DNA of 64,000 bases, from assembly GCA_903840355.1 (NCBI GenBank), contig CAIMFJ010000005.1:1-64000 (forward strand). The letters run 5' to 3'. The first letter of the stretch is position 1. Every line of letters begins with the position of its first letter. Under the pieces are notes generated by a model, which ran no database searches, was not told where the DNA came from, and saw only the letters and a program-made list of their open reading frames with translations. The DNA is from an uncultured Opitutia bacterium. GTDB lineage: Bacteria > Verrucomicrobiota > Verrucomicrobiia > Opitutales > UBA953. Made by a program: the position numbers and the translations under genes. Below, piece after piece: positions 27,086-34,860 of this stretch.

Positions 27086-27694
27086 ATGATTGTCGTGCTT
27101 CGAGGCAAACTCATTGAGGCCAGCGTCCTGCGTGTGGTCATTGATGCCGCTGGCGTTGGCTATGAAGTGAATGTTCCGGTCACGACCGCTGAGCGTTTAC
27201 CGGCTGTCGGACAAGAAGTGACGTTGTTAATTCACCACGTTTTTCGCGAAGATGGCCAAGCCCTTTACGGATTTGCCCAGGCTGATGAACGAGATTTCTT
27301 CCGGTTATTAGTCGAAAAAGTTTCCGGTATTGGTCCCAAGACGGCCTTAAATATTATCAGCCGTTTGGCTCTTCCGATTCTCCGTCAGGCCATCTTGCAT
27401 GGTGATGTAGCGTTGCTGTCGCAATGCCCAGGTATCGGCAAAAAAACCGCGGAGCGTTTGGTTGTAGAGTTGAAAGATAAAGTCGGTCCAGACGCCGTAG
27501 GAGGTCCTGTAAATGTCGGGGCAACGAGCCGTCAGCCGATGGTGGCACCTACGCCTGCGAGCGATGCTTTGGCAGCCTTGCTGGCGCTTGGGTTTAAAGC
27601 TAGCGAAGCCGAGAAGGGCTTGCGTACGGCTGTAGCCAAGCTCGGTACGGGGGCTACCGCCGATCAGTTGGTTAAAGCCGCCTTGGGTCGCTAA
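27086..27694 (+). CDS. ruvA: Holliday junction DNA helicase subunit RuvA
   Basis: A 202-residue RuvA, which binds four-way junctions as a tetramer and loads the RuvB motor for branch migration. The N-terminal OB domain begins MIVVLRGKLIEA and contains VLLIHHVFREDGQALYGF-like text. Two helix-hairpin-helix motifs follow, VSGIGPKTALNIIS (about 77-90) and CPGIGKKTAERLVVELKDK (about 113-131). A flexible linker leads to domain III (SDALAALLALGFKASEAEKGL), which contacts RuvB. It is same-strand with the methyltransferase 30 bases upstream; no ruvB or ruvC is adjacent. Its stop lies six bases from that of dapB. Confidence 0.95.
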   Translation: MIVVLRGKLIEASVLRVVIDAAGVGYEVNVPVTTAERLPAVGQEVTLLIHHVFREDGQALYGFAQADERDFFRLLVEKVSGIGPKTALNIISRLALPILRQAILHGDVALLSQCPGIGKKTAERLVVELKDKVGPDAVGGPVNVGATSRQPMVAPTPASDALAALLALGFKASEAEKGLRTAVAKLGTGATADQLVKAALGR

Positions 27695-27700
27695 CGTCGC

Positions 27701-28444
27701 TTACTTTAAGCCCAAGACGTCTTCCATGGCGTACAGGCCTGCTGGTTGATTTTTTAACCAGTGGGCTGCCCGGATGGCACCGCGGGCAAAGATCTCGCGG
27801 TTGGAAGCTTTGTGGGTTAACTCGAGGCGTTCTCCTTCGGAGGCGAACAGCACCGTGTGGTCACCAATGACGTCGCCACCGCGGAGGGCATGGACGCCGA
27901 TTTCGTTGAGCGGGCGCTCACCCACGAGGCCTTCGCGACCATGGGTCAGGGCCTCTTGGCTAAGTTGGCGTTCTTCTAGTAAAACTTTGAGTAATTTTTC
28001 TGCCGTGCCGCTCGGGGCGTCTTTTTTCAAGCGGTGGTGCATCTCGATGACTTCGATGTCCCAGCGTCCGGCATGCGCCAGCGAGCGGGCCGCTTGGCGG
28101 ACTAAGGCGTTGAGCAACGTGACACCTACGGAGTAATTACCGGCCCAGACCACGGGGAGGCCTTTGATGGCTTGTTGGATGGCGATTTTTTCTTCGGGCG
28201 TGTGGCCCGTCGTACCAATCACCAAGGGTTTACGGTGCTGAGCGCAGAGTTGGGCGATGCCAAGCGTCGCGGTGTGGAAGGAGAAATCGATGACAACGTC
28301 AACGCCTTGAATCACGGCCGCTGCATTGTCGCCCTGATCTACTGAGGCTTTGATGGTGGCCCCTTCTGAAGTTGCCACGGCGATAATCGCCTGGCCCATA
28401 CGGCCTTTAGAACCTTGTAAAAGAATCTGCACGGAGGAGCTCAT
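27701..28444 (-). CDS. dapB: 4-hydroxy-tetrahydrodipicolinate reductase DapB
   Basis: A 247-residue enzyme reducing hydroxy-tetrahydrodipicolinate with NAD(P)H in the diaminopimelate/lysine pathway. The nucleotide loop is GSKGRMGQAI (about 10-19). VVIDFSFH, VIGTTGHT and WAGNYSVGVTLL follow, then the substrate-binding EMHHRLKKDAPSGTA. Its ATG overlaps the TGA of dapA (ATGA), so the two are translated in tandem, in pathway order. Supplies diaminopimelate for peptidoglycan as well as lysine. Cytoplasmic. Confidence 0.95.
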   Translation of the reverse strand: MSSSVQILLQGSKGRMGQAIIAVATSEGATIKASVDQGDNAAAVIQGVDVVIDFSFHTATLGIAQLCAQHRKPLVIGTTGHTPEEKIAIQQAIKGLPVVWAGNYSVGVTLLNALVRQAARSLAHAGRWDIEVIEMHHRLKKDAPSGTAEKLLKVLLEERQLSQEALTHGREGLVGERPLNEIGVHALRGGDVIGDHTVLFASEGERLELTHKASNREIFARGAIRAAHWLKNQPAGLYAMEDVLGLK

Positions 28445-29370
28445 CGAAAGAGGGCGAGGGTAGCGTCGACGACTTTGTCGACTTGCTGGCGGTTGGCGAC
28501 TTGCATTTCGCAGAGGGGGAGACGTACTTCCGCGGAAGCAATAATCCCCGCCCGTTGCATCGCGTGTTTGACGGGTACGGGATTGGGCTCGATGAAGAGC
28601 ACCTTGAAGAGGTCGGCCAGTTTTTGATGCAGCACTTGGGCCTCGGCGAAGCGCCGGGTGCGCGATAAGGTAGCCAATTCGGTGACCTGTTTAGGAATTA
28701 AATTAGAGGCCACGGAGATGATGCCTTGGGCACCCACTTCTGCGAAAGGCAAGGTCAGCGAGTCGTCGCCACTGAGCACTAGGAAGTCGTGATCACATTC
28801 CTTCACTAAACGGGCAGCCTTCTCAACTTGGCCACCTGCTTCTTTAATACCGATGATATTAGAATATTTTTGGCGCAGACGGACGACCGTCTCGACGGTG
28901 ATTTCGATGCCGCAACGACCAGGAATCGAATAAAGCACAATGGGCTTAGGCGTCGCCTCGGCGAGCAGTGCAAAGTGACGGAAGAGGCCTTCTTGGCTGG
29001 GCTTGTTGTAATAGGGCGCGACCAAGAGGAAGGCATCGGCCCCGACGGCATCGGCTTGTTTAGTCAGTTCCAGAGCTTCTTTAGTAGAATTGGAACCCGT
29101 GCCAGCCATGACTGGAACTTTGCCGGCGGCGTACTCTACCGTGCGCTGGATTACTTCGATGTGTTCCGAGTAATCGAGGGTCGGGGATTCGCCAGTGGTT
29201 CCCACGGACACCAGACCGTTGATGCCTTGGTTGATTTGGAATTCGACTAACTTTTTAAGACCAGCCCAGTCGACTTTACCCTCTTGGAAGGGGGTAATCA
29301 GAGCCGTGTGGGCACCCGCAAATGATGTGGGGCCAAAAGGACGGCGGAGGGATGGATGGGAGGCTGACAT
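28441..29370 (-). CDS. dapA: 4-hydroxy-tetrahydrodipicolinate synthase DapA
   Basis: Condenses pyruvate with aspartate semialdehyde. From the chosen ATG (29370) the TIM-barrel protein has 309 residues; an in-frame TTG nine codons earlier is less likely. Catalytic features are GTTGESPTL near the N-terminus, APYYNKPSQEG with the tyrosine pair, and the Schiff-base lysine in IGIKEAGG. LSGDDSLTLPFAEVGAQGIISVASN is also typical. A leader of about 19 residues precedes the usual start of the fold. First gene of the dapA-dapB unit, overlapping dapB by four bases. Confidence 0.95.
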   Translation of the reverse strand: MSASHPSLRRPFGPTSFAGAHTALITPFQEGKVDWAGLKKLVEFQINQGINGLVSVGTTGESPTLDYSEHIEVIQRTVEYAAGKVPVMAGTGSNSTKEALELTKQADAVGADAFLLVAPYYNKPSQEGLFRHFALLAEATPKPIVLYSIPGRCGIEITVETVVRLRQKYSNIIGIKEAGGQVEKAARLVKECDHDFLVLSGDDSLTLPFAEVGAQGIISVASNLIPKQVTELATLSRTRRFAEAQVLHQKLADLFKVLFIEPNPVPVKHAMQRAGIIASAEVRLPLCEMQVANRQQVDKVVDATLALFR

Positions 29371-29433
29371 GGGTTTAGTCGCTGACCCCAGACCCAACCC
29401 TGCTCCGCCAAAAGAGACAAACCCAAAAACCCT

Positions 29434-30492
29434 TTAAGGGGCAGGACCGATTAAAATTCGGTCGTTTTCGCTATCCACGACGTAAAGTTTCCCGTCGGGT
29501 CCCACACGTGCCCCGTGCGGGCGGCGCAATTGGGTGCTACTCCAATCTGTTCCGACTTGGGTGCCTGGTTTACCCAAGGTGCCAGCCACGGTTCGTAGCG
29601 TATGATTTTTGGGGTCATAGGCACGGACGGCATGGTTTTCAGTGTCCAAGATGAGGACTAAGCCACTCGGTGCCATGCAGACATACTTTGGGCCGTTGAG
29701 TTGGGCTTGGAGGGCGGGGCCTTGATCGCCCGCGGACCCTTTTTGGCCACTTTGATTCACGACGATATTAATCTTACCGTCTTTAACCGCGGCAAGGGCA
29801 TGGGCTTCGCGGAGAATGATGTACAAGGTGCCGTCGGGGGCGACACAGCAGGCGCGCGGACCGGAGAGTGGGGCTTGTGTGGCCACACTGTTAGGGGTGG
29901 GGATGCCGCGCTTTCCATTGCCAGCGACGGTTTCGATCGTGCCAGTTGGCAAATGTACGCGACGAATCCGGGCATTACCTAAGTCCGCGATGTAAATGGA
30001 TTGTTTGTCCGGAGCGAGTGCGGCGCAGAAGGGATTATTGAATTGGGCTTCCATTGCGGGGCCGCCATCGCCTTTGAATCCAGGAGTCCCCGTGCCAGCG
30101 AGCAGGGTCGTTTGGTGGGTTTGGGGGTCGAGACGACAAAGCCGATGTTGAAAGGTGTCGGAGAGAATCAGCGAATGATCGGGTGCCACGGTGATATCGT
30201 GGAGGGCATTGTAGACCGCAGGGTTTAAATCACGCGGGTTGGCGGGTGCCGGTGGTTTCGCGCCTTTAGGTTCACTGTTCCATTTAACGCCTGAGATATA
30301 ATGGAATTTTCCGTCGCTTACCGTGAAGACTTGGTTGGTGGGTTGAAATTCCACACCATAGAGTTGTCCTTTTGCGTCAAAATCTACGCTGAAAGGCTGT
30401 TTGAGGGTAGTGCTTCCTGGTGCGGTCCAAACTTCAATAGCTTGGAGTGGTAATAAACTCAGCAAACTTAGGGGTAGAAAGTAGCGAAGCAT
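29434..30492 (-). CDS. Exported NHL-repeat beta-propeller protein
   Basis: A 352-residue protein with a signal peptide (1-18, ending LLPLQA). The rest is an NHL/SMP-30-type propeller: repeated blades with signatures such as HDITVAPDHSLILSDTFQHRLCRLD, LAPDKQSIYIADLGNARIRRV, VAPDGTLYIILREAHALAAV, MAPSGLVLILDTENHAVRAYD and VGPDGKLYVVDSENDRIL. At least five blades are evident. No catalytic site is visible; such proteins often bind partners or sugars outside the cytoplasm. It lies on the same strand as dapA, about 120 bases upstream of its start. Confidence 0.82.
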   Translation of the reverse strand: MLRYFLPLSLLSLLPLQAIEVWTAPGSTTLKQPFSVDFDAKGQLYGVEFQPTNQVFTVSDGKFHYISGVKWNSEPKGAKPPAPANPRDLNPAVYNALHDITVAPDHSLILSDTFQHRLCRLDPQTHQTTLLAGTGTPGFKGDGGPAMEAQFNNPFCAALAPDKQSIYIADLGNARIRRVHLPTGTIETVAGNGKRGIPTPNSVATQAPLSGPRACCVAPDGTLYIILREAHALAAVKDGKINIVVNQSGQKGSAGDQGPALQAQLNGPKYVCMAPSGLVLILDTENHAVRAYDPKNHTLRTVAGTLGKPGTQVGTDWSSTQLRRPHGARVGPDGKLYVVDSENDRILIGPAP

Positions 30493-30557
30493 TTACCGAA
30501 GGAAAATGAGTTCGACCCCTGTGGCGAGGGTAGATTAGGGTTCTCCATCAACGGATT

Positions 30558-31667
30558 ATGGCGGCTCTTCCTAAAATTATAAAAGATTTATTCAGTTTAG
30601 CGGTGTCCCATGCAGCGAGTGATTTGCACCTCAAGGCCGGTCGGCCCGCTTTGTTTCGAGTGGGGGGCGAATTAGTCGCCGCTGAGATGGCCCCGCTGGC
30701 CGCGACCGATTTAAAGGAGCTAATCGACGCGACTTTGCCCGAGCGATTTCGCGAGCGCTGGCTGGCAACGCATCAGATTGATTACGCCCTAGATTGCACT
30801 GACCTTAATTTAGGGAGGTATCGCGTTAACGCCTACGTAGAACGTGGTCAACTTGCCGTGGCTTTACGTCTCGTGAAAAGCAAACCGCCCACCCTGGCAC
30901 AGCTCAATCTCACCTTGGCGCCAGTGATGAAGGCCGTGCAGCAAGGGGCGGGTTTAGTGTTGGTCTGTGGTCCCACCGGTTCCGGTAAAAGTTCTACCCT
31001 GACGGCCATTTTGCAGGAGCTTAATCAGCAAGCAGCGAAGCATATTATTACTTTAGAAGATCCGATTGAATACACCTTCACCGATGAAAAGGCGTCGTTC
31101 AGTCAGCGCGAAATCGGTATTGATGTGCCCGATTTTGCCGCCGGTTTGTTGGCCGCTTTACGCCAAGATCCGGATGTTATTTTAGTCGGTGAGATGCGAG
31201 ATCGCGATACGTTTGAAACGGCTTTGCGGGCGGCGGAAACGGGACACTTGGTGCTTTCGACTTTGCATGCGGGTACGGCCCAGCAGGCTATTCAGCGGCT
31301 GTTTGAATTCTATCCGCCCGAACAATTACCGTTAGCTAAACGCAATATTTCTGCAGGGTTGAAAGCGGTAGTCGTGCAAACTTTGGTGCCTCGTGCCGAT
31401 GGTACGGGGGTCTTGCCCGCATCCGAAGTATTCATCATCGATCCGTTGTCGCGCCGCGTTTTGGCCGACGGACAATTCGAAAAAATCCCCGACCTTGTCG
31501 AAGCGGGGGGTGATTTTGGTTCGCGTGTTTTAAATCAAGATCTAGGTAAAATGGTGCGGGCTGGGTTAATCACCAAAACGGTTGCCATGACACATTCGCC
31601 TAATCCTAAGGGCCTAGAAATGAGTTTGAGCGGTATTAACTTTCAGTCCACTCGGATTGTTTCTTAA
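30558..31667 (+). CDS. PilT/PilU-type pilus retraction ATPase
   Basis: A 369-residue hexameric ATPase that drives type IV pilus retraction. The PAS-like N-domain has SDLHLKAGRPALFRVGGEL (about 21-39). Walker A is GPTGSGKSST (138-147), the Asp box ITLEDPIEY (164-172), Walker B DPDVILVGEMRD (204-215), and the His box GHLVLSTLHAGT (229-240). After the core, the usual PilT AIRNLIRE signature is replaced by LSRRVLADGQFEKI, so it is a divergent PilT or PilU-like protein. No other pilus gene is adjacent, though a pilin-like giant lies at 55559. The hydrolase gene follows by two bases. Confidence 0.88.
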   Translation: MAALPKIIKDLFSLAVSHAASDLHLKAGRPALFRVGGELVAAEMAPLAATDLKELIDATLPERFRERWLATHQIDYALDCTDLNLGRYRVNAYVERGQLAVALRLVKSKPPTLAQLNLTLAPVMKAVQQGAGLVLVCGPTGSGKSSTLTAILQELNQQAAKHIITLEDPIEYTFTDEKASFSQREIGIDVPDFAAGLLAALRQDPDVILVGEMRDRDTFETALRAAETGHLVLSTLHAGTAQQAIQRLFEFYPPEQLPLAKRNISAGLKAVVVQTLVPRADGTGVLPASEVFIIDPLSRRVLADGQFEKIPDLVEAGGDFGSRVLNQDLGKMVRAGLITKTVAMTHSPNPKGLEMSLSGINFQSTRIVS

Positions 31668-31669
31668 TC

Positions 31670-32437
31670 ATGCCACTGGCTTTAGCTTATCGCGAACTCG
31701 GCGGCGCGGGCCGTCCGATGTTAATTTTACATGGGTTGCTCGGCTCGGTGCGCAATTGGCAATCCGCCGGTGTTGAATTGGCAGCGCAGGGGTATCGCGT
31801 GTTGGCGGCAGATTTACGCAACCACGGACAATCGCCCTGGTCGGAGGATTGCTCTTATGAAGCGATGGCAGCTGATATCATTGCGCTGCTTGAACGACTC
31901 CAGTGTGGTCCGGTTCATTTAGTCGGCCATAGTATGGGCGGAAAGACGGCGATGCGGGTTGCGATGGATGCTCCCCACTTGCTGACGCGGTTAACCGTAG
32001 TCGATATTGCCCCCAAAGCTTACCCAGACCGCGTGCGGATCGAGTTCGCCGCGATGGCGGCGTTAGATTTAAAAAGTATTACCACTCGGAAGTCGGCCGA
32101 TGGGAGTTTGGCCACGCTCGTGACGGATTGGGGGATGCGGCAGTTTATCCTAACGAATTTAGTTAAGAATCAGGCCGAAGAGTGGGTTTGGGGCGTTAAT
32201 CGGGAGGCCCTGACGCAGTCCTTACCTTTGATTCTAGGCAATCCTTTGCGCGAGGGGGAAACTTGGGATGGGCCCACGACGTTTATTCGCGGCGGAAAAT
32301 CTTCTTACCTAAAACCTGAAGACGAAGTTTTGATTAAAAATCATTTCCCACATGCCACGGTGGTGACGTTGCCAGAAAGTGGTCACAACCCTCATTTTGA
32401 TGCTCGGTCTGGGTTTGTGGCCGCGGTTTGTCAGTGA
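31670..32437 (+). CDS. Alpha/beta hydrolase (YbfF-like esterase)
   Basis: A 255-residue cytoplasmic alpha/beta-hydrolase. LILHGLLGSVRNWQ forms the oxyanion region, the nucleophile serine lies in GHSMGGKTA (about 84-92), and the catalytic histidine in PESGHNPHFDA near the C-terminus. The acid is probably the aspartate in VVDIAP or one near the end. The layout LADLRNHGQSPW matches YbfF-type esterases. It begins two bases after the PilT-like gene, so the two are co-transcribed. It overlaps the facing membrane-protein gene by seven bases. Substrate unknown. Confidence 0.85.
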   Translation: MPLALAYRELGGAGRPMLILHGLLGSVRNWQSAGVELAAQGYRVLAADLRNHGQSPWSEDCSYEAMAADIIALLERLQCGPVHLVGHSMGGKTAMRVAMDAPHLLTRLTVVDIAPKAYPDRVRIEFAAMAALDLKSITTRKSADGSLATLVTDWGMRQFILTNLVKNQAEEWVWGVNREALTQSLPLILGNPLREGETWDGPTTFIRGGKSSYLKPEDEVLIKNHFPHATVVTLPESGHNPHFDARSGFVAAVCQ

Positions 32438-33057
32438 CCGCAACGCCCTGGAATTTTCTTCAAGAGGTAACGCGTGAGCAGGATCAGTCCGAGACCGAAA
32501 ATGACCCAAGCCGCCATTAGCCAACTAGACTGACGGGAGGGTGCGCGTGTGATGAGTGGTGATTCATCCCCACCAATCATGATGTTCCAGCGAATTTCCT
32601 GCTGAGGTTGCTGCTCGTCTGCCATCCATAATATAAAGGTCTGCGGGCATGCCGGCGGCACTTTAAGGGTAAGTGCTGCGGGGGGGGTCTTCCATTGGTA
32701 GTGGAGAATGCCGAGTTGGTAGTTTTGGGCTAATTCTTCCGCCGAATGGCCAAGAGGGCTGCGGGGGTCTAAGTGTTGGGCTGCTGCATAATGCTTGCTC
32801 GCCTGACTCGCGGATAAGGGGGTCGTTTGTTGCGAGGTGTGAAGTTCCAAGAAAGTATCTGCTGCCTGTTGAAAGTCTGCGGCGTTTTTAATCCAAAGGT
32901 TGGACTCGTAGTCGACGGTTAAGGTTAGTTCGGCCGAGCCATCCACGTGCCAAGCCCATTGAGCCGTGATGAACTCACCGTTGTGGGCGAAGCAAAAAAA
33001 GGGGAGCATGTAACATGCTCCCAGAACGAGAAAGTGACGATACCAGGCGGCGTTCAC
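32431..33057 (-). CDS. Exported single-pass membrane protein of unknown function
   Basis: About 208 residues from GTG 33057, which overlaps the TGA of the upstream propeller gene (GTGA). The N-terminal signal reads HFLVLGACYMLPFFCFA. A soluble periplasmic part follows (HNGEFITAQWAW..., with DVDYESNLW-like acidic strands), then one transmembrane helix near the C-terminus (WLMAAWVIFGLGLILLTRYLL) and a basic tail KKIPGRCGH. This outside-in layout resembles small anchored periplasmic sensors. The signal codons themselves form a strong terminator hairpin (32994-33022). If the first ATG inside the hairpin were used, the signal would shrink to MLPFFCFA. I do not recognise a family. Confidence 0.65.
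   Translation of the reverse strand: MNAAWYRHFLVLGACYMLPFFCFAHNGEFITAQWAWHVDGSAELTLTVDYESNLWIKNAADFQQAADTFLELHTSQQTTPLSASQASKHYAAAQHLDPRSPLGHSAEELAQNYQLGILHYQWKTPPAALTLKVPPACPQTFILWMADEQQPQQEIRWNIMIGGDESPLITRAPSRQSSWLMAAWVIFGLGLILLTRYLLKKIPGRCGH
32994..33022 (-). terminator. Intrinsic terminator inside a signal-peptide coding region
   Basis: On the minus strand GGGAGCATG, loop TTA and CATGCTCCC make a perfect 9-bp stem. It is followed by one C and seven T (plus-strand A at 32994-33000). It lies 32 bases past the propeller gene's stop (33054) and within codons 12-21 of the next gene. It can end the propeller transcript or act as an attenuator opened by ribosomes initiating at the overlapping GTG. 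Confidence 0.85.
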
Positions 33058-34016
33058 TTGACATCCCAACGCAGGACGCGGCCGTACTGATTCCACTCCG
33101 TCTCTAAAATATTTCCTTTGGCATCAAAGGTGATGCCGTGAGGCGAGGTCACGACGCCCGTACGCCAGTCGGCAGGTTTAACGCCGGGGGTATTGGTTTG
33201 TCCTTTGGTGTCATTAACGCCCAAGGAGGCGACCATCTTGCCTGCTTTGTTCCAAACCGAGACGCGACCCGCGATTTCGGCTACACACATCAGGTCGCCA
33301 TGGAAGGAAGCCGAGCTCGGATTACGCAAGCCCGTGTCGGCAATCATTTGGGGGTTGGTACCATCGAGATCGAGGTGGAACATGCGGTTATTCCCACGAT
33401 CGAGGCAGAGCAGGCGAGCGGGGCTGAAGCGATGGTCGACGAAGATTTTGTGGGTATTCTTAAACCCTTTGTTGTTTACCAGTTGGTTAGGGCCGCCGAA
33501 GACGCGGATGAATTTACCTGTCTTGTCGAATTGGAAAATCCAGCTCTTGCCGTACCCATCCACGATGTAGATGTCGCCGTTGTCAGCCACATCACAGTTG
33601 GTGAGCTTAAGGGGCTCTTTGGCCTGCTCGGCAGGGAAAGCACTCTTTTTGATTTCCATTACGATTTTGCCGTCGAGTTGGCACTTAATGAAACTCCCTT
33701 CTTTTTCGTTGAGGATGGTGGCGTAAATAAACTCTCCGTCTTCGGTTTTACGAATCACAAAGCCGTGAATCGATTTGGGCAAGGGCAGGGCTTTGATGAA
33801 TTTGCCATCCGTGCCGTAGACTTGAATCCCCGCGGCCTCTTGCACGCTCACGTAAATGAGGCCTTTGGAGTCGACGGCGATTTCGCCGTGGCCATTACCA
33901 ATGGTGGTCTTGCCAGGAGGGGGGGTGATGAAATCGGGGACGATTTCATATTTTAATTCTTGGGCCTGGGCGGCGAGACCAAGAACGAGGCAACCGAAGA
34001 GACGAAGTGTTTTCAT
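33054..34016 (-). CDS. Exported six-bladed beta-propeller (NHL) protein
   Basis: From ATG 34016 the protein has 320 residues with a signal peptide (MKTLRLFGCLVLGLAAQAQ). A longer start 21 codons upstream is rejected because it precedes the signal. Propeller signatures recur: GEIAVDSKGLIYVSVQEAAGIQVY, FVIRKTEDGEFIYATILN, CDVADNGDIYIVDGYGKSWIFQFD, RLLCLDRGNNRMFHLD and HGITFDAKGNILETEWN. A charged KTNC-type segment links the blades. It is likely periplasmic or outer-membrane-associated; no active site can be named. It precedes and overlaps the small membrane-protein gene. Confidence 0.8.
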   Translation of the reverse strand: MKTLRLFGCLVLGLAAQAQELKYEIVPDFITPPPGKTTIGNGHGEIAVDSKGLIYVSVQEAAGIQVYGTDGKFIKALPLPKSIHGFVIRKTEDGEFIYATILNEKEGSFIKCQLDGKIVMEIKKSAFPAEQAKEPLKLTNCDVADNGDIYIVDGYGKSWIFQFDKTGKFIRVFGGPNQLVNNKGFKNTHKIFVDHRFSPARLLCLDRGNNRMFHLDLDGTNPQMIADTGLRNPSSASFHGDLMCVAEIAGRVSVWNKAGKMVASLGVNDTKGQTNTPGVKPADWRTGVVTSPHGITFDAKGNILETEWNQYGRVLRWDVK

Positions 34017-34155
34017 AGCGGGGTGTGGCTTTGAACAAAGCGAGGTTTGAGCCGCAGACAAGCCTACTTGCACACCCAACTGATTTAGGTGGGGGTCGGT
34101 GGGCCGACTCTGAGGTTTACTTGCCCCCTTTTCAGGGTTTATTGAAGGATACTTT

Positions 34156-34797
34156 ATGAAACCCCAACATTATCTTAGTATTCTATTGTCAGTGCTGTGT
34201 TTGCCATTGGCACAGGCTGCCGAAGAGAAAGCCGCTCCCGCGGGCCCCGTGACCATCTTTAATGGCAAAGACCTCACCGGTTGGAAAGATGCCAAAGATA
34301 ATAAATTCTGGAAAGTGGTGGATGGCATTTTGGTCGGTGAGAATGACGAGAAATTGAAGGGCAACATGCTCTACACCGAGAAGGCTTATTATAACGTCGC
34401 CGTGGAGTGTGAGGTGCGTTTCAGCGGTGACATCGATAGTGGTATTATGCTGCGCCGTTCGGCGGACGGTAAGCATGACATCCAAATGCAAATTGGAGTT
34501 TCGCGCAGTTTGAAGAAGGACATGACCTGTTCCATTTACTGTTCGCCCTTAAAGGTGAAATACCCCGAGGCTGGCCAAGCCAAACGCCTCGCCGAATTGT
34601 GGAAGAAGGATGATTGGAATCGCGTGCGTTTCCAAGCTAATGGCGATAAGTATTCCGTGTGGTTAAATGGCGAGAAGGTCGTGAATGATTACACGGATCC
34701 TTTCTACACCAAGCCTGAGTCGATTGGGCTCCAAATCCACCCTGGCGTTAAGATGAAGGTGGAGTATCGAAATATTAAGGTCGAAGAACTGAACTAA
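34156..34797 (+). CDS. Exported DUF1080 (3-keto-disaccharide hydrolase-like) protein
   Basis: A 213-residue single-domain protein with a signal peptide (1-21, ending LAQAAEE). Family marks are FNGKDLTGWK, FWKVVDGILVGEN, CEVRFSGDIDSGIMLRRS, and the closing strand VEYRNIKVEELN. DUF1080 has a concanavalin-like fold; some members cleave 3-keto-disaccharides made by glucoside 3-dehydrogenases, others may only bind sugars. A good ribosome site (GAAGGA at 34144-34149) precedes the ATG, which is unusual for this window. It is monocistronic with a clear terminator. A relative is at 51746. Confidence 0.85.
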   Translation: MKPQHYLSILLSVLCLPLAQAAEEKAAPAGPVTIFNGKDLTGWKDAKDNKFWKVVDGILVGENDEKLKGNMLYTEKAYYNVAVECEVRFSGDIDSGIMLRRSADGKHDIQMQIGVSRSLKKDMTCSIYCSPLKVKYPEAGQAKRLAELWKKDDWNRVRFQANGDKYSVWLNGEKVVNDYTDPFYTKPESIGLQIHPGVKMKVEYRNIKVEELN

Positions 34798-34839
34798 AAG
34801 TTAGGACCATCAGGCGGACTTTGAGAGTTCGCTCGGCAT

Positions 34840-34860
34840 AGTCGGCTCGATGAGCCGACT
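34840..34860 (+). terminator. Intrinsic terminator after the DUF1080 gene
   Basis: AGTCGGCTC (34840-34848) pairs perfectly with GAGCCGACT (34852-34860) over a GAT loop. It is followed on the plus strand by ATTTCTTTTC. Its right edge overlaps the stop codon of the facing lipoprotein gene by two bases. Confidence 0.8.

Noticed and set aside
29403-29432. Terminator after the NHL gene at CCCCTTAAAGGG-TTTTT
   Set aside because: The stem has an internal C-A mismatch and only three outer pairs, so it is too weak to call.
33138-33956. Plus-strand open frame of 272 codons opposite the propeller gene
   Set aside because: The minus strand carries clear NHL blades and a signal peptide; the plus frame shows only Asp/Val-rich antisense text.
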